Of a DNA stretch of 64,000 nt, positions 8,110-16,812 are shown in pieces. Position numbers and translations under genes: made by a program. Location of the stretch: the NCBI RefSeq assembly GCF_002266425.1, contig NZ_NPMN01000021.1, positions 18,271 to 82,270 on the forward strand, written 5' to 3'. The notes beneath the pieces were generated by a model. That model did no database searches and had not been told where the DNA came from. It saw only the letters and a list, made by a program, of their open reading frames with translations. This DNA is from Tissierella sp. P1 (GTDB taxonomy: Bacteria; Bacillota; Clostridia; Tissierellales; Tissierellaceae). Numbering within the stretch: the first letter of the stretch is position 1; the number at the start of each line of letters is the position of its first letter.

Positions 8110-9442
8110 AAAATATGACGTAGTTGTTATAGGTGGAGGAATAGGAGGATATTATAGTGCTAGAGCTTTGAAAAGAGAAGGAAAGACTGTGGCTATAATA
8201 GAGAAGGATTCATTTGGAGGTACTGCTCTCAGATGGGGAGCATTACCTGTAAAAAAGGTATTGGACTCATTTAAAGGTATAAAAAAACATAACCATACTG
8301 AGGTAAAGAAAACTAGGGAATATCTTATAAGAAAATGGGACGAAGATTTAAGGAGATTAGAGAGTAAAATAAAAGATAATCTATTGGAAGATAAGATCGA
8401 CATATACTATGGAGACGGTGAATTTCTAGACTCAGAAACCTTTAAATTGAAAGAGGATGTAATAGAAACTGAATATTTTATCATTGCTACAGGAAGTGAA
8501 CCTGCTAGTATAAAAGATATTGTAATTGATGGGACAAATATAATAACTCACAGAGAGGCTATAGATTTAAGAAATATGCCTAAGAGTATAACTGTCTTAG
8601 GTGGAAATGTGGAAGGCATAGAATTTGCAGCTTTATATGCTGAAATGGGAGTAGAGGTTACCATCATAGAAAAAGAAAACAATATTCTATTTGAGAACGA
8701 TGTAGATTTGGTGTATCCCATAGAAGAACATCTTAAGTCAAGAGGTGTAAGGATACTGAAAGGAACAGGTGCTAAAAATGCAGAAGTAGATGAGACAGGT
8801 GTAAAAGTATTACTTGATGATGGAAGAATAATTTCAAGTGAAAAGGCATTAGTCACATTTATGAGAAAAGCAAATTTTCCGAGAGGGATAGAGAATACCA
8901 ATATTAAGATCAGTGAAAATAGAATTATAGTGAATGAGAATTTATTAACTGATGAAAAAAATATTTTTGCTATAGGTGATATTAATGGGATTTTAGGAAT
9001 GGCTCATGTAGCTATTCAACAGGGTTTAAAAGTAGCAGATTATATTTTAAAAAACATCCCAGTAAATATATCATATGAAATTTTGCCTAGAGCAGTATTC
9101 ACATTACCAGAAATGGCTGGAGTAGGCAGACAGGAGTGGGAACTAAAAAGAGGTAATATTCCATATAAACTAGGAACTTACTCATTTAAAGATAGCTGGA
9201 GAGGTTGGGCAAGAAACATAGAAGAAGGCTTTGTGAAAATCATACTAGATGAAAATAACAAAATTTTAGGCATATGGATGGTAGGCGAAAATGTATCTGA
9301 ATACATTGGATTAATGGGATATTTGATAAAAGAAGAAAAAACAGCAGAGGAAATATTATCTAATTTAGTCATTCATCCTAGTTTGACAGAATCCATATTA
9401 GAAGCTTTGCTCCAATCAAAAGATAAGAAGGTGATAAAATGA
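8099..9442 (+). CDS. FAD/NAD(P)-dependent oxidoreductase of the dihydrolipoamide dehydrogenase family without redox cysteines
   Basis: This 447-residue protein has the class I pyridine-nucleotide-disulfide oxidoreductase layout: FAD-binding GGGIGG (12-17), IIATGSEP, the NAD-binding VLGGNVEGIEFA (about 185), the FAD segment FAIGDING, and a C-terminal dimerisation domain with HPSLTE, where family members carry the His-Glu pair. The active-site disulfide is missing: GGTALRWGALPVK has alanine at 43 and 48 in place of both cysteines, and the whole protein contains no cysteine. It cannot do thiol-disulfide chemistry. It overlaps the permease gene and the phosphorylase gene, so it belongs to this nucleoside operon. 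Its substrate is unknown; flavin-to-acceptor electron transfer is a guess. Confidence 0.85.
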   Translation: MKAKKYDVVVIGGGIGGYYSARALKREGKTVAIIEKDSFGGTALRWGALPVKKVLDSFKGIKKHNHTEVKKTREYLIRKWDEDLRRLESKIKDNLLEDKIDIYYGDGEFLDSETFKLKEDVIETEYFIIATGSEPASIKDIVIDGTNIITHREAIDLRNMPKSITVLGGNVEGIEFAALYAEMGVEVTIIEKENNILFENDVDLVYPIEEHLKSRGVRILKGTGAKNAEVDETGVKVLLDDGRIISSEKALVTFMRKANFPRGIENTNIKISENRIIVNENLLTDEKNIFAIGDINGILGMAHVAIQQGLKVADYILKNIPVNISYEILPRAVFTLPEMAGVGRQEWELKRGNIPYKLGTYSFKDSWRGWARNIEEGFVKIILDENNKILGIWMVGENVSEYIGLMGYLIKEEKTAEEILSNLVIHPSLTESILEALLQSKDKKVIK

Positions 9443-10176
9443 AGCAACCTCATATATTATGCGAAGATAAGGATATATCAGAATATGTAATACTGCCGGG
9501 AGATCCAGCGAGGGTGCTGAAGGTTGGGGAATTTTTAGACTCATATGAGGAAATAGCCTATAATAGAGAATTTAGAACTATAAGGGGATATTATAAGGGT
9601 GTACCTATAACTGTTACTTCTACTGGAATAGGTGGGCCATCTGCTGCAATCGCTATAGAAGAGCTAATATCTTGTGGGGCAAAGTATCTTATTAGAATTG
9701 GCTCAGCAGGAGCAGTTCAATCAAATATCAAACTAGGAGATTTGGTTATTTGCTCCGCGGCAGTGAGAGAAGATGGAACTACGAACATGTATATTTCGCC
9801 AAACTATCCAGCGGTGTCAGATATTAAACTTACGAATTTAATTATAAATACATGTGAAGAATTAAAATATAATTATCATTATGGCCTAGTTAGATCCCAT
9901 GATTCCTTCTATATTGATGAAGAAGATGAAATAATGGAAAAGTGGAGTAGCAGAAATATATTGGCATCAGATATGGAAACGGCATCTTTATTTGTAGTAG
10001 GACAACTTAGAGGTGTAAAAACTGCTAGTATATTAAATAATGTAGTGGAATATAAATCAAATATAAAAGAAGGAATCGTAGATTATGCTATGGAAGGTGT
10101 AGGACCAATAGAAGGAGAAAAAAGAGAGATTATTTTAGCATTAGAATCCCTTGTAAAAGTTCACAATCAAAAATAA
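9439..10176 (+). CDS. nucleoside phosphorylase (uridine/purine nucleoside phosphorylase family)
   Basis: This 245-residue enzyme belongs to the NP-I family. It shows ILPGDPARV (phosphate loop, about residue 20), TSTGIGGPSAAIAIEEL, the RIGSAGAVQ segment and the nucleoside-binding DMETASLFVVG (about 175-185). The sequence is closer to uridine phosphorylase (Udp) than DeoD, but I would not fix the base specificity. It cleaves imported nucleosides with phosphate to a free base and ribose-1-phosphate. ATG overlaps the flavoprotein TGA (ATGA), so the transporter, flavoprotein and phosphorylase are translationally coupled. Confidence 0.88.
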   Translation: MKQPHILCEDKDISEYVILPGDPARVLKVGEFLDSYEEIAYNREFRTIRGYYKGVPITVTSTGIGGPSAAIAIEELISCGAKYLIRIGSAGAVQSNIKLGDLVICSAAVREDGTTNMYISPNYPAVSDIKLTNLIINTCEELKYNYHYGLVRSHDSFYIDEEDEIMEKWSSRNILASDMETASLFVVGQLRGVKTASILNNVVEYKSNIKEGIVDYAMEGVGPIEGEKREIILALESLVKVHNQK

Positions 10177-10196
10177 GAATTATGAAAAATTGATAT

Positions 10197-10230
10197 AAAA
10201 ATCTTCTTATGAAACATAAGAAGATTTTTT
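10197..10230 (+). terminator. terminator of the nucleoside operon
   Basis: ATCTTCTTATG (10201-10211) pairs with CATAAGAAGAT (10215-10225) around AAA, followed by a T-run. Confidence 0.9.
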
Positions 10231-10360
10231 AATTCATATATTTGAGAAATAAAAATTTTGCTAGTATGAGTAAGATAGGATTGTCAAAAAAGTAATTAGC
10301 TTATAATGCCAAAAACAGGGTATCACTATATTACTGTAATATATAAAAGGGGGACTTTGT

Positions 10361-11362
10361 ATGAGTATTGGGAAACTAATCAATGAATATGGAAAAGAAT
10401 TTTCTCCATATATGAGAGGATTGGTAAATCATTTACCTATGGCACAGTTAGCTCTATATCAAATGACTAAAGATTTAGAAAAGGTAAAATCCTATACTGA
10501 ATCATATGTGAAAATAGTTAATATTGATCCAATCAAAACAGAATATTCACAGTGTAATTCCTTTGAAGAATGTCTTGGGAAAAGAGAACTATATGAATCC
10601 TGTTTAGAACTTGTAAAGAAAGAAATACAAGAGAAGAACATAAATGAGGTTATAAGATATGTACTTAACACCTATTCTTTAGGTATGTCATCTGGTCTTT
10701 TTCATGCATTAATTAGAGTAGCTTATGCAGTAGAAGGGTTAAAGATTGAAGAAGATTTAGTTGATGAGGTTGCCAGATCTCTAGCTTATTATATTACTAC
10801 TTATAGAGAGGCAGACTTATTTAGAAGGAAAATCAGCGGTTTAAAAATTATGGAAGAAATGAATGTCATAATGAATAATTCACATATAAGAGAGTTATTA
10901 GAATTTAAAAACACAATGGGGCAAAAGATAAGGGCACTCTACGATGATGAGGAGTATCTAAAATTAGGCTTCATTATTGATGGGAAGGAAGAGGAAAAAG
11001 TAAGAGGTTTGCTTCATATACTATTACCATCCTTCATTAAATCTGGAAGCATAGTTATATTACATTGTATAACAGGTTTACATGCTCTAATAGTACTTAA
11101 AGAATACTATGATGATTTTGAGAATGCCCTAGATATTCTAACTACTTGTATCATTACTCATTTGTTAACACAAGATGATTTGTCGTTCATTAGCAAAAAA
11201 GATAGGATTATAGATTTTTCATGGAATAATATAATTAGCATGGGAAGAGAATCAACAGATGTTCATACTCTAAAACTAACTTATAGTTGTAGTCAGCTTT
11301 CTAAGCTATATGATATGATTGAATTGAAAAAAGCAGCGAAAAAAAGAATTCTAATGACTTAA
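10361..11362 (+). CDS. questin oxidase-like (DUF4243-type) protein, tentative
   Basis: This is a 333-residue, mainly helical soluble protein without signal peptide. The segments SSGLFHALIRVAYAVEG (about 114-130) and VILHCITGLHALIVLKEYY (about 230-250) look like the histidine-containing motifs of the questin oxidase-like family, whose fungal members act in Baeyer-Villiger-type anthraquinone cleavage. A bacterial role is not established. In an anaerobe an oxygen-using reaction would be odd. It stands alone, with its own RBS (AAAGGGGG) and a strong terminator. The family call is from memory of the pattern and moderately sure. Confidence 0.5.
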   Translation: MSIGKLINEYGKEFSPYMRGLVNHLPMAQLALYQMTKDLEKVKSYTESYVKIVNIDPIKTEYSQCNSFEECLGKRELYESCLELVKKEIQEKNINEVIRYVLNTYSLGMSSGLFHALIRVAYAVEGLKIEEDLVDEVARSLAYYITTYREADLFRRKISGLKIMEEMNVIMNNSHIRELLEFKNTMGQKIRALYDDEEYLKLGFIIDGKEEEKVRGLLHILLPSFIKSGSIVILHCITGLHALIVLKEYYDDFENALDILTTCIITHLLTQDDLSFISKKDRIIDFSWNNIISMGRESTDVHTLKLTYSCSQLSKLYDMIELKKAAKKRILMT

Positions 11363-11364
11363 TA

Positions 11365-11409
11365 AATAAGTAACAAAAACGGTGCCTGGCACCGTTTTTG
11401 TTACTTATT
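11365..11409. terminator. long bidirectional terminator with GGTGCCTGGCACC core
   Basis: A stem of about 21 base pairs (11365-11385 with 11389-11409) closes on a 3-base CTG loop. Its outer part contains A-runs on one arm and T-runs on the other, so it can end transcription in both directions. It lies between the convergent questin-like gene and tyrS. Confidence 0.85.
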
Positions 11410-11428
11410 CTTTATAAAATGTCGATAT

Positions 11429-12652
11429 TTATATTCTTACTTGATGGTATACTTTCTTACCTTTTCTAATCATTATTTTTCCATCTTTGAAATCATGTAA
11501 GGTAACTTGCTTGTCTATGGAGTCTACTTTTACATCATCAATGGTGATACCACCTTGCTCTACAAGCCTTCTTCCTTCACCGTTAGATTTAGTAAGTTCT
11601 AGTTCCTTCAATAGGTCAAGTATTCCAATGCCTTTTTCAAATATAGCCTTATCCATTTCTGTAAATGGAATGGATCCTTCTTCCATTCCTCCTGCAAATA
11701 ATGCTCGAGCTGCTTGTTGAGCTTTACTAGCTTCTTCTTCTCCATGAATCATTTTAGTTACTTCAAATGCCAATACTTCCTTAGCTTTATTGATCTCTGA
11801 TCCTTCTAAAGCTCCCAGCCTTCTTACTTCATCCATTGGTAAGAAAGTAAGAAGTGCCAAGAATTTTTCCACATCTCTATCATCTACATTTCTCATGTAT
11901 TGATATAACTCATATGGTGGTGTTTTCTCTGGATCAAGCCAGATAGTACCAGCCTCAGTTTTACCCATTTTTATTCCAGCTGCTGTAGTTAACAACTTAA
12001 ATGTCATGGAATATACTTTATCTTGCTCTAATTTCCTAACTAATTCATATCCTCCAAGCATATTAGACCACTGGTCACTTCCGCCTAATTGCAGCTTGCA
12101 TTTGTAGTTTCTGTATAGATGTAAAAAGTCATAGGATTGCATAAGCATATATCCAAATTCAAAGAAAGTTAGACCCTGCTCCATTCTATTTTTATAACAA
12201 TCAAATGTAAGCATTCTATTAACTGAGAAGTGAACACCTATTTCTCTCATAAAATTAACAAAGTTTAGATCTAATAACCAATCTGCATTGTTTACTATTA
12301 TAGCCTTTCCTTCACTAAAATCAAGGAAATGACCTAATTGTTCTCTAAATCTGCTTGCGTTGTAGTCGATGATTTCCTTAGTCATTACCTTTCTCATATC
12401 AGCTTTACCTGAAGGATCACCTATCATCGTTGTTCCTCCACCAAGTAGGGCTATAGGTTTATGGCCATGTTTCTGCATATGCATCATAACCATGATTTGT
12501 AGGAAATGTCCTAAAGTTAAGCTATCGGCGGTAGCATCGAATCCAATATAGAATGGAACAGATTCTTTGCCTAGTAGTTCTCTTAAATCTTCTTCATAAG
12601 TAGCTTGATCTATATATCCTCTTTCTTTTAGGACATCAAATACATTTTGCAT
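11429..12652 (-). CDS. tyrS: tyrosyl-tRNA synthetase
   Basis: This 407-residue class I synthetase charges tRNA-Tyr. It has [18 protein letters not shown] (HIGH-type motif, about residues 38-55), [15 protein letters not shown] (tyrosine and ATP site, about 190) and KMGKTEAG (KMSKS-type loop, about 225), followed by a C-terminal S4 RNA-binding domain from about 340. ATG 12652 is chosen because AGGAGGG lies seven bases upstream; the frame is open further 5' but without a ribosome site. A T-box leader precedes it, so it is induced when tRNA-Tyr is uncharged. Confidence 0.95.
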   Translation of the reverse strand: MQNVFDVLKERGYIDQATYEEDLRELLGKESVPFYIGFDATADSLTLGHFLQIMVMMHMQKHGHKPIALLGGGTTMIGDPSGKADMRKVMTKEIIDYNASRFREQLGHFLDFSEGKAIIVNNADWLLDLNFVNFMREIGVHFSVNRMLTFDCYKNRMEQGLTFFEFGYMLMQSYDFLHLYRNYKCKLQLGGSDQWSNMLGGYELVRKLEQDKVYSMTFKLLTTAAGIKMGKTEAGTIWLDPEKTPPYELYQYMRNVDDRDVEKFLALLTFLPMDEVRRLGALEGSEINKAKEVLAFEVTKMIHGEEEASKAQQAARALFAGGMEEGSIPFTEMDKAIFEKGIGILDLLKELELTKSNGEGRRLVEQGGITIDDVKVDSIDKQVTLHDFKDGKIMIRKGKKVYHQVRI

Positions 12653-12686
12653 AAATATCCCTCCTAAATTAATAATTATCATTTCC

Positions 12687-12796
12687 CGCAGTTTCGCAAC
12701 TCAAATTCATTTACTCGCTACGCTCATATGAATTTGGTTCTCATTGCGTTTGACCTACATCAACTCACTATCGTTCGTTGTGTTAGGTCATAAAAA
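12687..12796 (+). repeat. TGACCTA/TAGGTCA repeat, copy 1
   Basis: This about 110-base stretch begins CGCAGTTTCGCAACTC and ends TTAGGTCATAAAAA. It contains the inverted pairs AAATTCAT/ATGAATTT and TGACCTA/TAGGTCA. A related copy lies at 55881-56026 in the same orientation. Here it fills the tyrS leader between the T-box terminator and the ribosome site. Confidence 0.65.
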
Positions 12797-13010
12797 GGGC
12801 TTCATCTCATCTAAAGGACGAGAGGAAACCCGTGGTACCACCTTAATTCGCATAAAGCCTCAACCACGTAACGTGTGGGAAACGCAATAAAATATTGAAA
12901 CTCCAGAACTGTAATTCACTAACTTAAGGATATAGACTTCTCACCAATAGTCTATTCTCTGTGGATTTACCTTTAATTAGCTACTAGAATCTTTCATAGT
13001 TTATTATATA
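12792..13010 (-). promoter_or_regulatory. T-box riboswitch controlling tyrS
   Basis: On the minus strand the T-box sequence AAGGTGGTACCACGG (about 12844-12830) is followed by a terminator: GGGTTTCCTCTCGTC pairs with GATGAGATGAAGCCC around CTTTA, then TTTTT (12831-12792). Upstream are stem I elements, including AGAGAATAGAC and GGTGAGAAG, and the segment GAATTACAG, where UAC (12913-12911) is the likely tyrosine specifier codon. Uncharged tRNA-Tyr would pair with the specifier and the T-box and prevent termination. Confidence 0.9.
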
Positions 13011-13020
13011 ATTTTACTAT

Positions 13021-13049
13021 ATATTAATATAATATAAGAATAATGTCAA
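13021..13049 (-). promoter_or_regulatory. sigma-A promoter of tyrS
   Basis: On the minus strand a perfect TTGACA (13049-13044) is separated by 17 bases from TAATAT (13026-13021), placing the start just upstream of the T-box leader. Confidence 0.75.
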
Positions 13050-13060
13050 GAGGTGAAAAG

Positions 13061-13086
13061 AGTCCAGAAAGATTCTGGACTTAAAT
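13061..13086 (-). terminator. terminator after superoxide reductase gene
   Basis: AGTCCAGAA (13061-13069) and TTCTGGACT (13073-13081) form a 9-base stem with a 3-base loop. On the minus strand it is followed by CTTTTC. Confidence 0.6.
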
Positions 13087-13109
13087 TTTAGCTAATCATT
13101 TAGATGATT

Positions 13110-13487
13110 TTATTCTTCCACTTTAAGTTCTACGCTATTTTCCCATAGTCCATGAATATTACAATAGGATGACGCATATAATGTACCTGATTTTTCAGCT
13201 TTAAATCTAAGAGAAACATTTGGCTCAGTGAGTAATCCACTTTCTCCGTGAGAAGTAAAATTACAAGAACCAATTTCAATTGGGAATTTATGTCCTTCTG
13301 GTTGGAAATATACCTTTATCCAAGATATGTAATGCTCGAATGTATTAGGATGTGCTATTTCTTCTCCAACAAGAACTTTAACATCTACTAAGTCACCTTT
13401 TTTAACTGTTTCAGGTACATGAATTACGGGTACGTGTTTTTCACCTTTCCAATCTCCGCTTTGATATAAGCTACTTAAATTTTTCAT
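13110..13487 (-). CDS. superoxide reductase (desulfoferrodoxin/neelaredoxin family)
   Basis: This 125-residue protein reduces superoxide to hydrogen peroxide without making oxygen, a defence of strict anaerobes. All expected iron ligands are visible: His in EKHVPVI (with the Glu and Lys of that motif), the two His in HPNTFEHYISWI, and the Cys and His of SYCNIHGLWE. The N-terminal rubredoxin-like domain with four cysteines is absent, so it is the one-iron (neelaredoxin) type. GGAGGG precedes the ATG. It is a single-gene unit with its own terminator. Confidence 0.93.
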   Translation of the reverse strand: MKNLSSLYQSGDWKGEKHVPVIHVPETVKKGDLVDVKVLVGEEIAHPNTFEHYISWIKVYFQPEGHKFPIEIGSCNFTSHGESGLLTEPNVSLRFKAEKSGTLYASSYCNIHGLWENSVELKVEE

Positions 13488-13628
13488 ATATAAATCCCTC
13501 CATATTAATTATTGTTTTACATTCAATAGTTGTTATACCCAAATATCGAAAAAAATAATCAATATTATTAACTAAATAATTATGATATAGAGTATAATAG
13601 AGTTAGATATTCTTTAAGGAGAGATGAT

Positions 13629-14807
13629 ATGGGAAACATTGAATTGATAGCCACTGCAACTTTTGGTTTGGAGGCTGTAGTTAAGAGAGAACTAATGAAT
13701 TTAGGATATAATGATTTAAAAGTGGAGAACGGTAAGGTCACATTTACAGGGACAGAAAAGGATATACCAAAGACTAATTTATGGCTTAGGACAGCAGATA
13801 GAGTTCTTTTAAAAATGGGTGAATTTAAAGCTCTAACCTTTGATGAGTTATTCCAGCAAACAAAAAAGCTTCCATGGGAAGAGTGGATAACAGAAGATGG
13901 AAATTTTGTTGTGGAAGGCAAAAGTATAGACTCGAAATTATTTAGTATATCTGATTGCCAGAGAATAGTGGAGAAAGCAGTAGTAGAAAAGCTAAAAACT
14001 AAATATAATGTAGAGTGGTTTGAGAAGACTGGACCAAAGTATACTATAGAGGTTTCTCTATTAAAAGATATAGCGACTTTGACGATAGATACTTCAGGAG
14101 AAGGACTTCATAAGAGAGGATATAGGGATAGACAAGGTGATGCACCTATAAAAGAAACTTTGGCTGCAGCTATGATATTGCTTAGCTATTGGAATAAAGA
14201 CAGAGTATTATTTGACCCATTTTGTGGATCAGGTACTATTCCAATAGAAGCGGCTATGATAGGTAGAAATATGGCTCCTGGTCTTGATAGGAGTTTTGCA
14301 GCAGAAGAATGGCCTAGGGTTAATAGTGAATATTGGCGTGATGCTAAAAAAGAAGCTTTTCAAGCTATAGACAATAAAACTAAATTACACATATTAGGAT
14401 GCGATATAGATAGAAAATCAATTCTTCGTGCAAGAGATAATGCTGCTAATTTTGGATTAGAAGATGACATTGCATTTTTCATAAAGGATTTTAGAGATGC
14501 AGAATTGAAAAATGAATATGGTGTAGTTATTACTAATCCACCTTATGGTGAACGTATAAGTGAAAAGAGAGAGGTTGAAAGACTTCATAAAGATTTGGGT
14601 ATTAAATTTAAAGAACTAGATACTTGGTCAGTTTATGTAATTACATCTAACGAAAATTTTGAAAAAGACTATGGAAAAACAGCAGATAGAAAAAGAAAAC
14701 TATATAATGGAAGGATTAAAGTAGATTATTACCAATATTTTGGACCAAAACCCACGATAATTAACGAAGAACAATTAGTAAAGAACAATGAAAAGATAAA
14801 GGATTAA
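13629..14807 (+). CDS. THUMP-domain SAM-dependent rRNA methyltransferase (RlmL/YpsC type)
   Basis: This 392-residue protein has an N-terminal ferredoxin-like/THUMP region (about 1-160, starting ELIATATFGLEAVVKREL) and a Rossmann methyltransferase domain. In the latter are DPFCGSGTIPIEAA (SAM binding, about 197-210) and NPPYGER (catalytic NPPY, about 302), the signature of N2-guanine methylation. It matches the RlmL N-terminal domain/YpsC group that methylates 23S rRNA. AAGGAGAGATG gives the start. It is probably transcribed alone, since a repeat-rich gap separates it from the next gene. Confidence 0.88.
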   Translation: MGNIELIATATFGLEAVVKRELMNLGYNDLKVENGKVTFTGTEKDIPKTNLWLRTADRVLLKMGEFKALTFDELFQQTKKLPWEEWITEDGNFVVEGKSIDSKLFSISDCQRIVEKAVVEKLKTKYNVEWFEKTGPKYTIEVSLLKDIATLTIDTSGEGLHKRGYRDRQGDAPIKETLAAAMILLSYWNKDRVLFDPFCGSGTIPIEAAMIGRNMAPGLDRSFAAEEWPRVNSEYWRDAKKEAFQAIDNKTKLHILGCDIDRKSILRARDNAANFGLEDDIAFFIKDFRDAELKNEYGVVITNPPYGERISEKREVERLHKDLGIKFKELDTWSVYVITSNENFEKDYGKTADRKRKLYNGRIKVDYYQYFGPKPTIINEEQLVKNNEKIKD

Positions 14808-14849
14808 AGAACAAAAATTAATATATTATTTTAACAACTTTATATGTTT

Positions 14850-14925
14850 TAGTGTTTTTCAATCGTTAATTGTAAATTGTGCATTGTTGAAACATTGTAA
14901 CTGTTAATTGTTAGTTGAACATTAA
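14850..14925 (+). repeat. degenerate ATTGT/TTAATTG repeats upstream of the adenosyltransferase gene
   Basis: Variants of TTAATTGTAAATTGTGCATTG and GTTAATTGTTAGTTG recur across this gap. The same kind of sequence lies at 49006-49084, 50455-50540 and 54697-54876 next to B12-pathway genes. No gene or promoter is clear here. Confidence 0.45.
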
Positions 14926-14943
14926 ACAAATGGAGGGATAAAA

Positions 14944-15468
14944 ATGACAATTTATACTAAAACAGGGGATAAGGGAACGACTAGCCTCTTTGATAACAAG
15001 AGGGTTTCAAAGGATGATATAAGAGTGGAGAGCTATGGAACAGTTGATGAACTAGGATCATTTATGGGATTAGCCAAGAACTATGTTGATGATGAGGAAA
15101 TGTATGAGAAAATTCAAAACATACAAAACAAGTTATTTACTGTAGCTACAAATTTAGCTACAGAGGATAGCACAAAGGTTAAATATCATATAGTAGAGAA
15201 AGATATAGACGATCTAGAGAAGATAATAGACCTTTATATGGGCAGACTCAATAATCCTACAGGATTTATTATACCAGGCTCTGGTAAGAAATCAGCACAT
15301 CTTCATGTGGCTAGGACTATATGTAGAAGAGCAGAAAGAAGAATTATTACCTTATCGAAAATTGCAGAAATAGATCCACTAGTTATGAAATATGTAAATA
15401 GGCTGTCAGATGCGTTATATGCAATGGCAAGGTATTCCGAAGATAAAGAAGTAACTGTTAGGTACTAA
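14944..15468 (+). CDS. cob(I)alamin adenosyltransferase, PduO type
   Basis: This 174-residue enzyme transfers adenosyl from ATP to cob(I)alamin and makes adenosylcobalamin. The family's ATP-binding start YTKTGDKGTTSLFDNKRVSK, then ESYGTVDELGS and the RTICRRAERR motif (about residue 122) are all present. TGGAGGG precedes the ATG. The product would serve the adenosylcobalamin-dependent methylmalonyl-CoA mutase encoded at 47.3 kb; the genes are not linked in one operon. The usual MMAB/PduO domain is complete and has no fused partner. Confidence 0.92.
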   Translation: MTIYTKTGDKGTTSLFDNKRVSKDDIRVESYGTVDELGSFMGLAKNYVDDEEMYEKIQNIQNKLFTVATNLATEDSTKVKYHIVEKDIDDLEKIIDLYMGRLNNPTGFIIPGSGKKSAHLHVARTICRRAERRIITLSKIAEIDPLVMKYVNRLSDALYAMARYSEDKEVTVRY

Positions 15469-15581
15469 AGTATTAAATTGCAAAAATATGTAGAATTAAT
15501 TTATTAAATGGTATAAAATAAATACAAGAATTAGTTTACAAAATATTTAACATCATTAAATATTCTATATGGGTGATAAGC

Positions 15582-16706
15582 ATGCTAAGAAAAGAAGATT
15601 TGAATTATGTAGAAAAGAAAATAGAAGAATACGGTATGCTAAACTACCACGTACTTGAGGGGATGGCAGATTGGGTTCGTGTTGTGGATAAAGAGGGGAC
15701 TATTATATATGCAAATAAGACGATGAAAGAAGCTTTAGGACATAATATTGTAGGTATGAAATGCTATAAATCCCATGGTAAGGAAATGCCATGTAGCTTC
15801 TGTATTACAGATAGGAGTATAAATACTGGTGAAATTGTGCAGAAAGAGGAGAAAATAAACGGAAGATATTTTTCTGTGAAATCTTCTCCTGTTACTAATT
15901 CAGATGGTAAAGTATTTGCAGCTGTAGAAGTTTTTAGAGATGTAACGAGAGAAAGAAAATTGGAGTTAGAATTAATTGAGAAAAATAAGAAAATGAGTAA
16001 GGATCTCGGATTTGCTAAGAGGATTCAAGAGAGAATCCTACCCAATAAAGAAATATTAGGAAACATAAGTATCGATTATATTTATAGACCTTCTGAAATG
16101 TTAAGCGGAGATATGTTTGATGTTTTTTATATTGATGATGAAAATATAGGAATATATATATCAGATGTTTCAGGTCATGGTGTGGCAGCAGCTATGATGA
16201 CTATGTTTATTAGGCAGACCATGAGATCTATAAAAGATGATATATCGGGCCCATCGGCTGCATTATCAGAATTATATCGAAGATTTAGTACATTAAATTT
16301 AGATGTAGATAAGTATTTTACAATATTTTATGGTGTTTTTAATAAATCAACGTATGAATTTAAATATTCTAATGCTGGACACAATGCAATACCTATTAAG
16401 TATAATAAAGATAATATGGAGATGCTAGAGATAAAGGGATATCCTATGACTTTGCTATTTGATGAAATATTCTATGAGGAAAAGGTTATTAAATTAAGTA
16501 AAGGTGATAAGATATTATTTTATACAGATGGAATTACAGAAGCGAAGGATAAATCAGGAGAAGAGTTTGGCATAGAAAGTGTAATGCAAATTATAAACAA
16601 TCACGAAGAAAATATTTTAAACGAGATAAACAACAATATTGTAACTCATAGCTGGGGTGAGCAGCATGATGATTTCGCTTTAGTATTAATGGAAGTTATT
16701 AAATAA
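15582..16706 (+). CDS. PAS-domain PP2C (SpoIIE/RsbU-type) serine phosphatase
   Basis: This 374-residue soluble signalling protein has a PAS domain (about 15-125), a short coiled-coil linker, and a SpoIIE-type phosphatase domain (about 165-370) with LSGDMFDVF, SDVSGHGVAAAM, FYTDGITEAKD and HDDFALVLMEV, which carry the metal-binding aspartates. In the PAS domain CYKSHGKEMPCSFC clusters three cysteines and a histidine, suggesting a bound cofactor or redox sensing. Such phosphatases usually act on anti-sigma-factor antagonists. No partner genes lie beside it. ATG 15582 is preferred over the upstream GTG, which sits in the GGGTGAT ribosome site. Confidence 0.85.
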   Translation: MLRKEDLNYVEKKIEEYGMLNYHVLEGMADWVRVVDKEGTIIYANKTMKEALGHNIVGMKCYKSHGKEMPCSFCITDRSINTGEIVQKEEKINGRYFSVKSSPVTNSDGKVFAAVEVFRDVTRERKLELELIEKNKKMSKDLGFAKRIQERILPNKEILGNISIDYIYRPSEMLSGDMFDVFYIDDENIGIYISDVSGHGVAAAMMTMFIRQTMRSIKDDISGPSAALSELYRRFSTLNLDVDKYFTIFYGVFNKSTYEFKYSNAGHNAIPIKYNKDNMEMLEIKGYPMTLLFDEIFYEEKVIKLSKGDKILFYTDGITEAKDKSGEEFGIESVMQIINNHEENILNEINNNIVTHSWGEQHDDFALVLMEVIK

Positions 16707-16735
16707 AATAGACTGAATTCTTCAGTCTATTTTTA
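16705..16735 (+). terminator. terminator after the phosphatase gene
   Basis: AAAATAGACTGAA (16705-16717) pairs with TTCAGTCTATTTT (16721-16733) around TTC. Confidence 0.85.
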
Positions 16736-16760
16736 TGGTATAATATATCTGAAATAGGAA

Positions 16761-16789
16761 TTGATTCCCAATAAAGAGTTTGATATAAT
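16761..16789 (+). promoter_or_regulatory. sigma-A promoter of the crotonase gene
   Basis: TTGATT (16761-16766), a 17-base spacer and a perfect TATAAT (16784-16789) stand 23 bases before the gene. Confidence 0.75.
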
Positions 16790-16812
16790 ATTAACAAAAG
16801 GGGGCTGATGCT

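Noticed and set aside
12687..12796. Insertion sequence
   Set aside because: No transposase frame and only about 110 bases; treated as a small repeat.
14850..14925. Cobalamin riboswitch before the adenosyltransferase gene
   Set aside because: The region is short, made of ATTGT-type repeats, and lacks a B12-box-like sequence.
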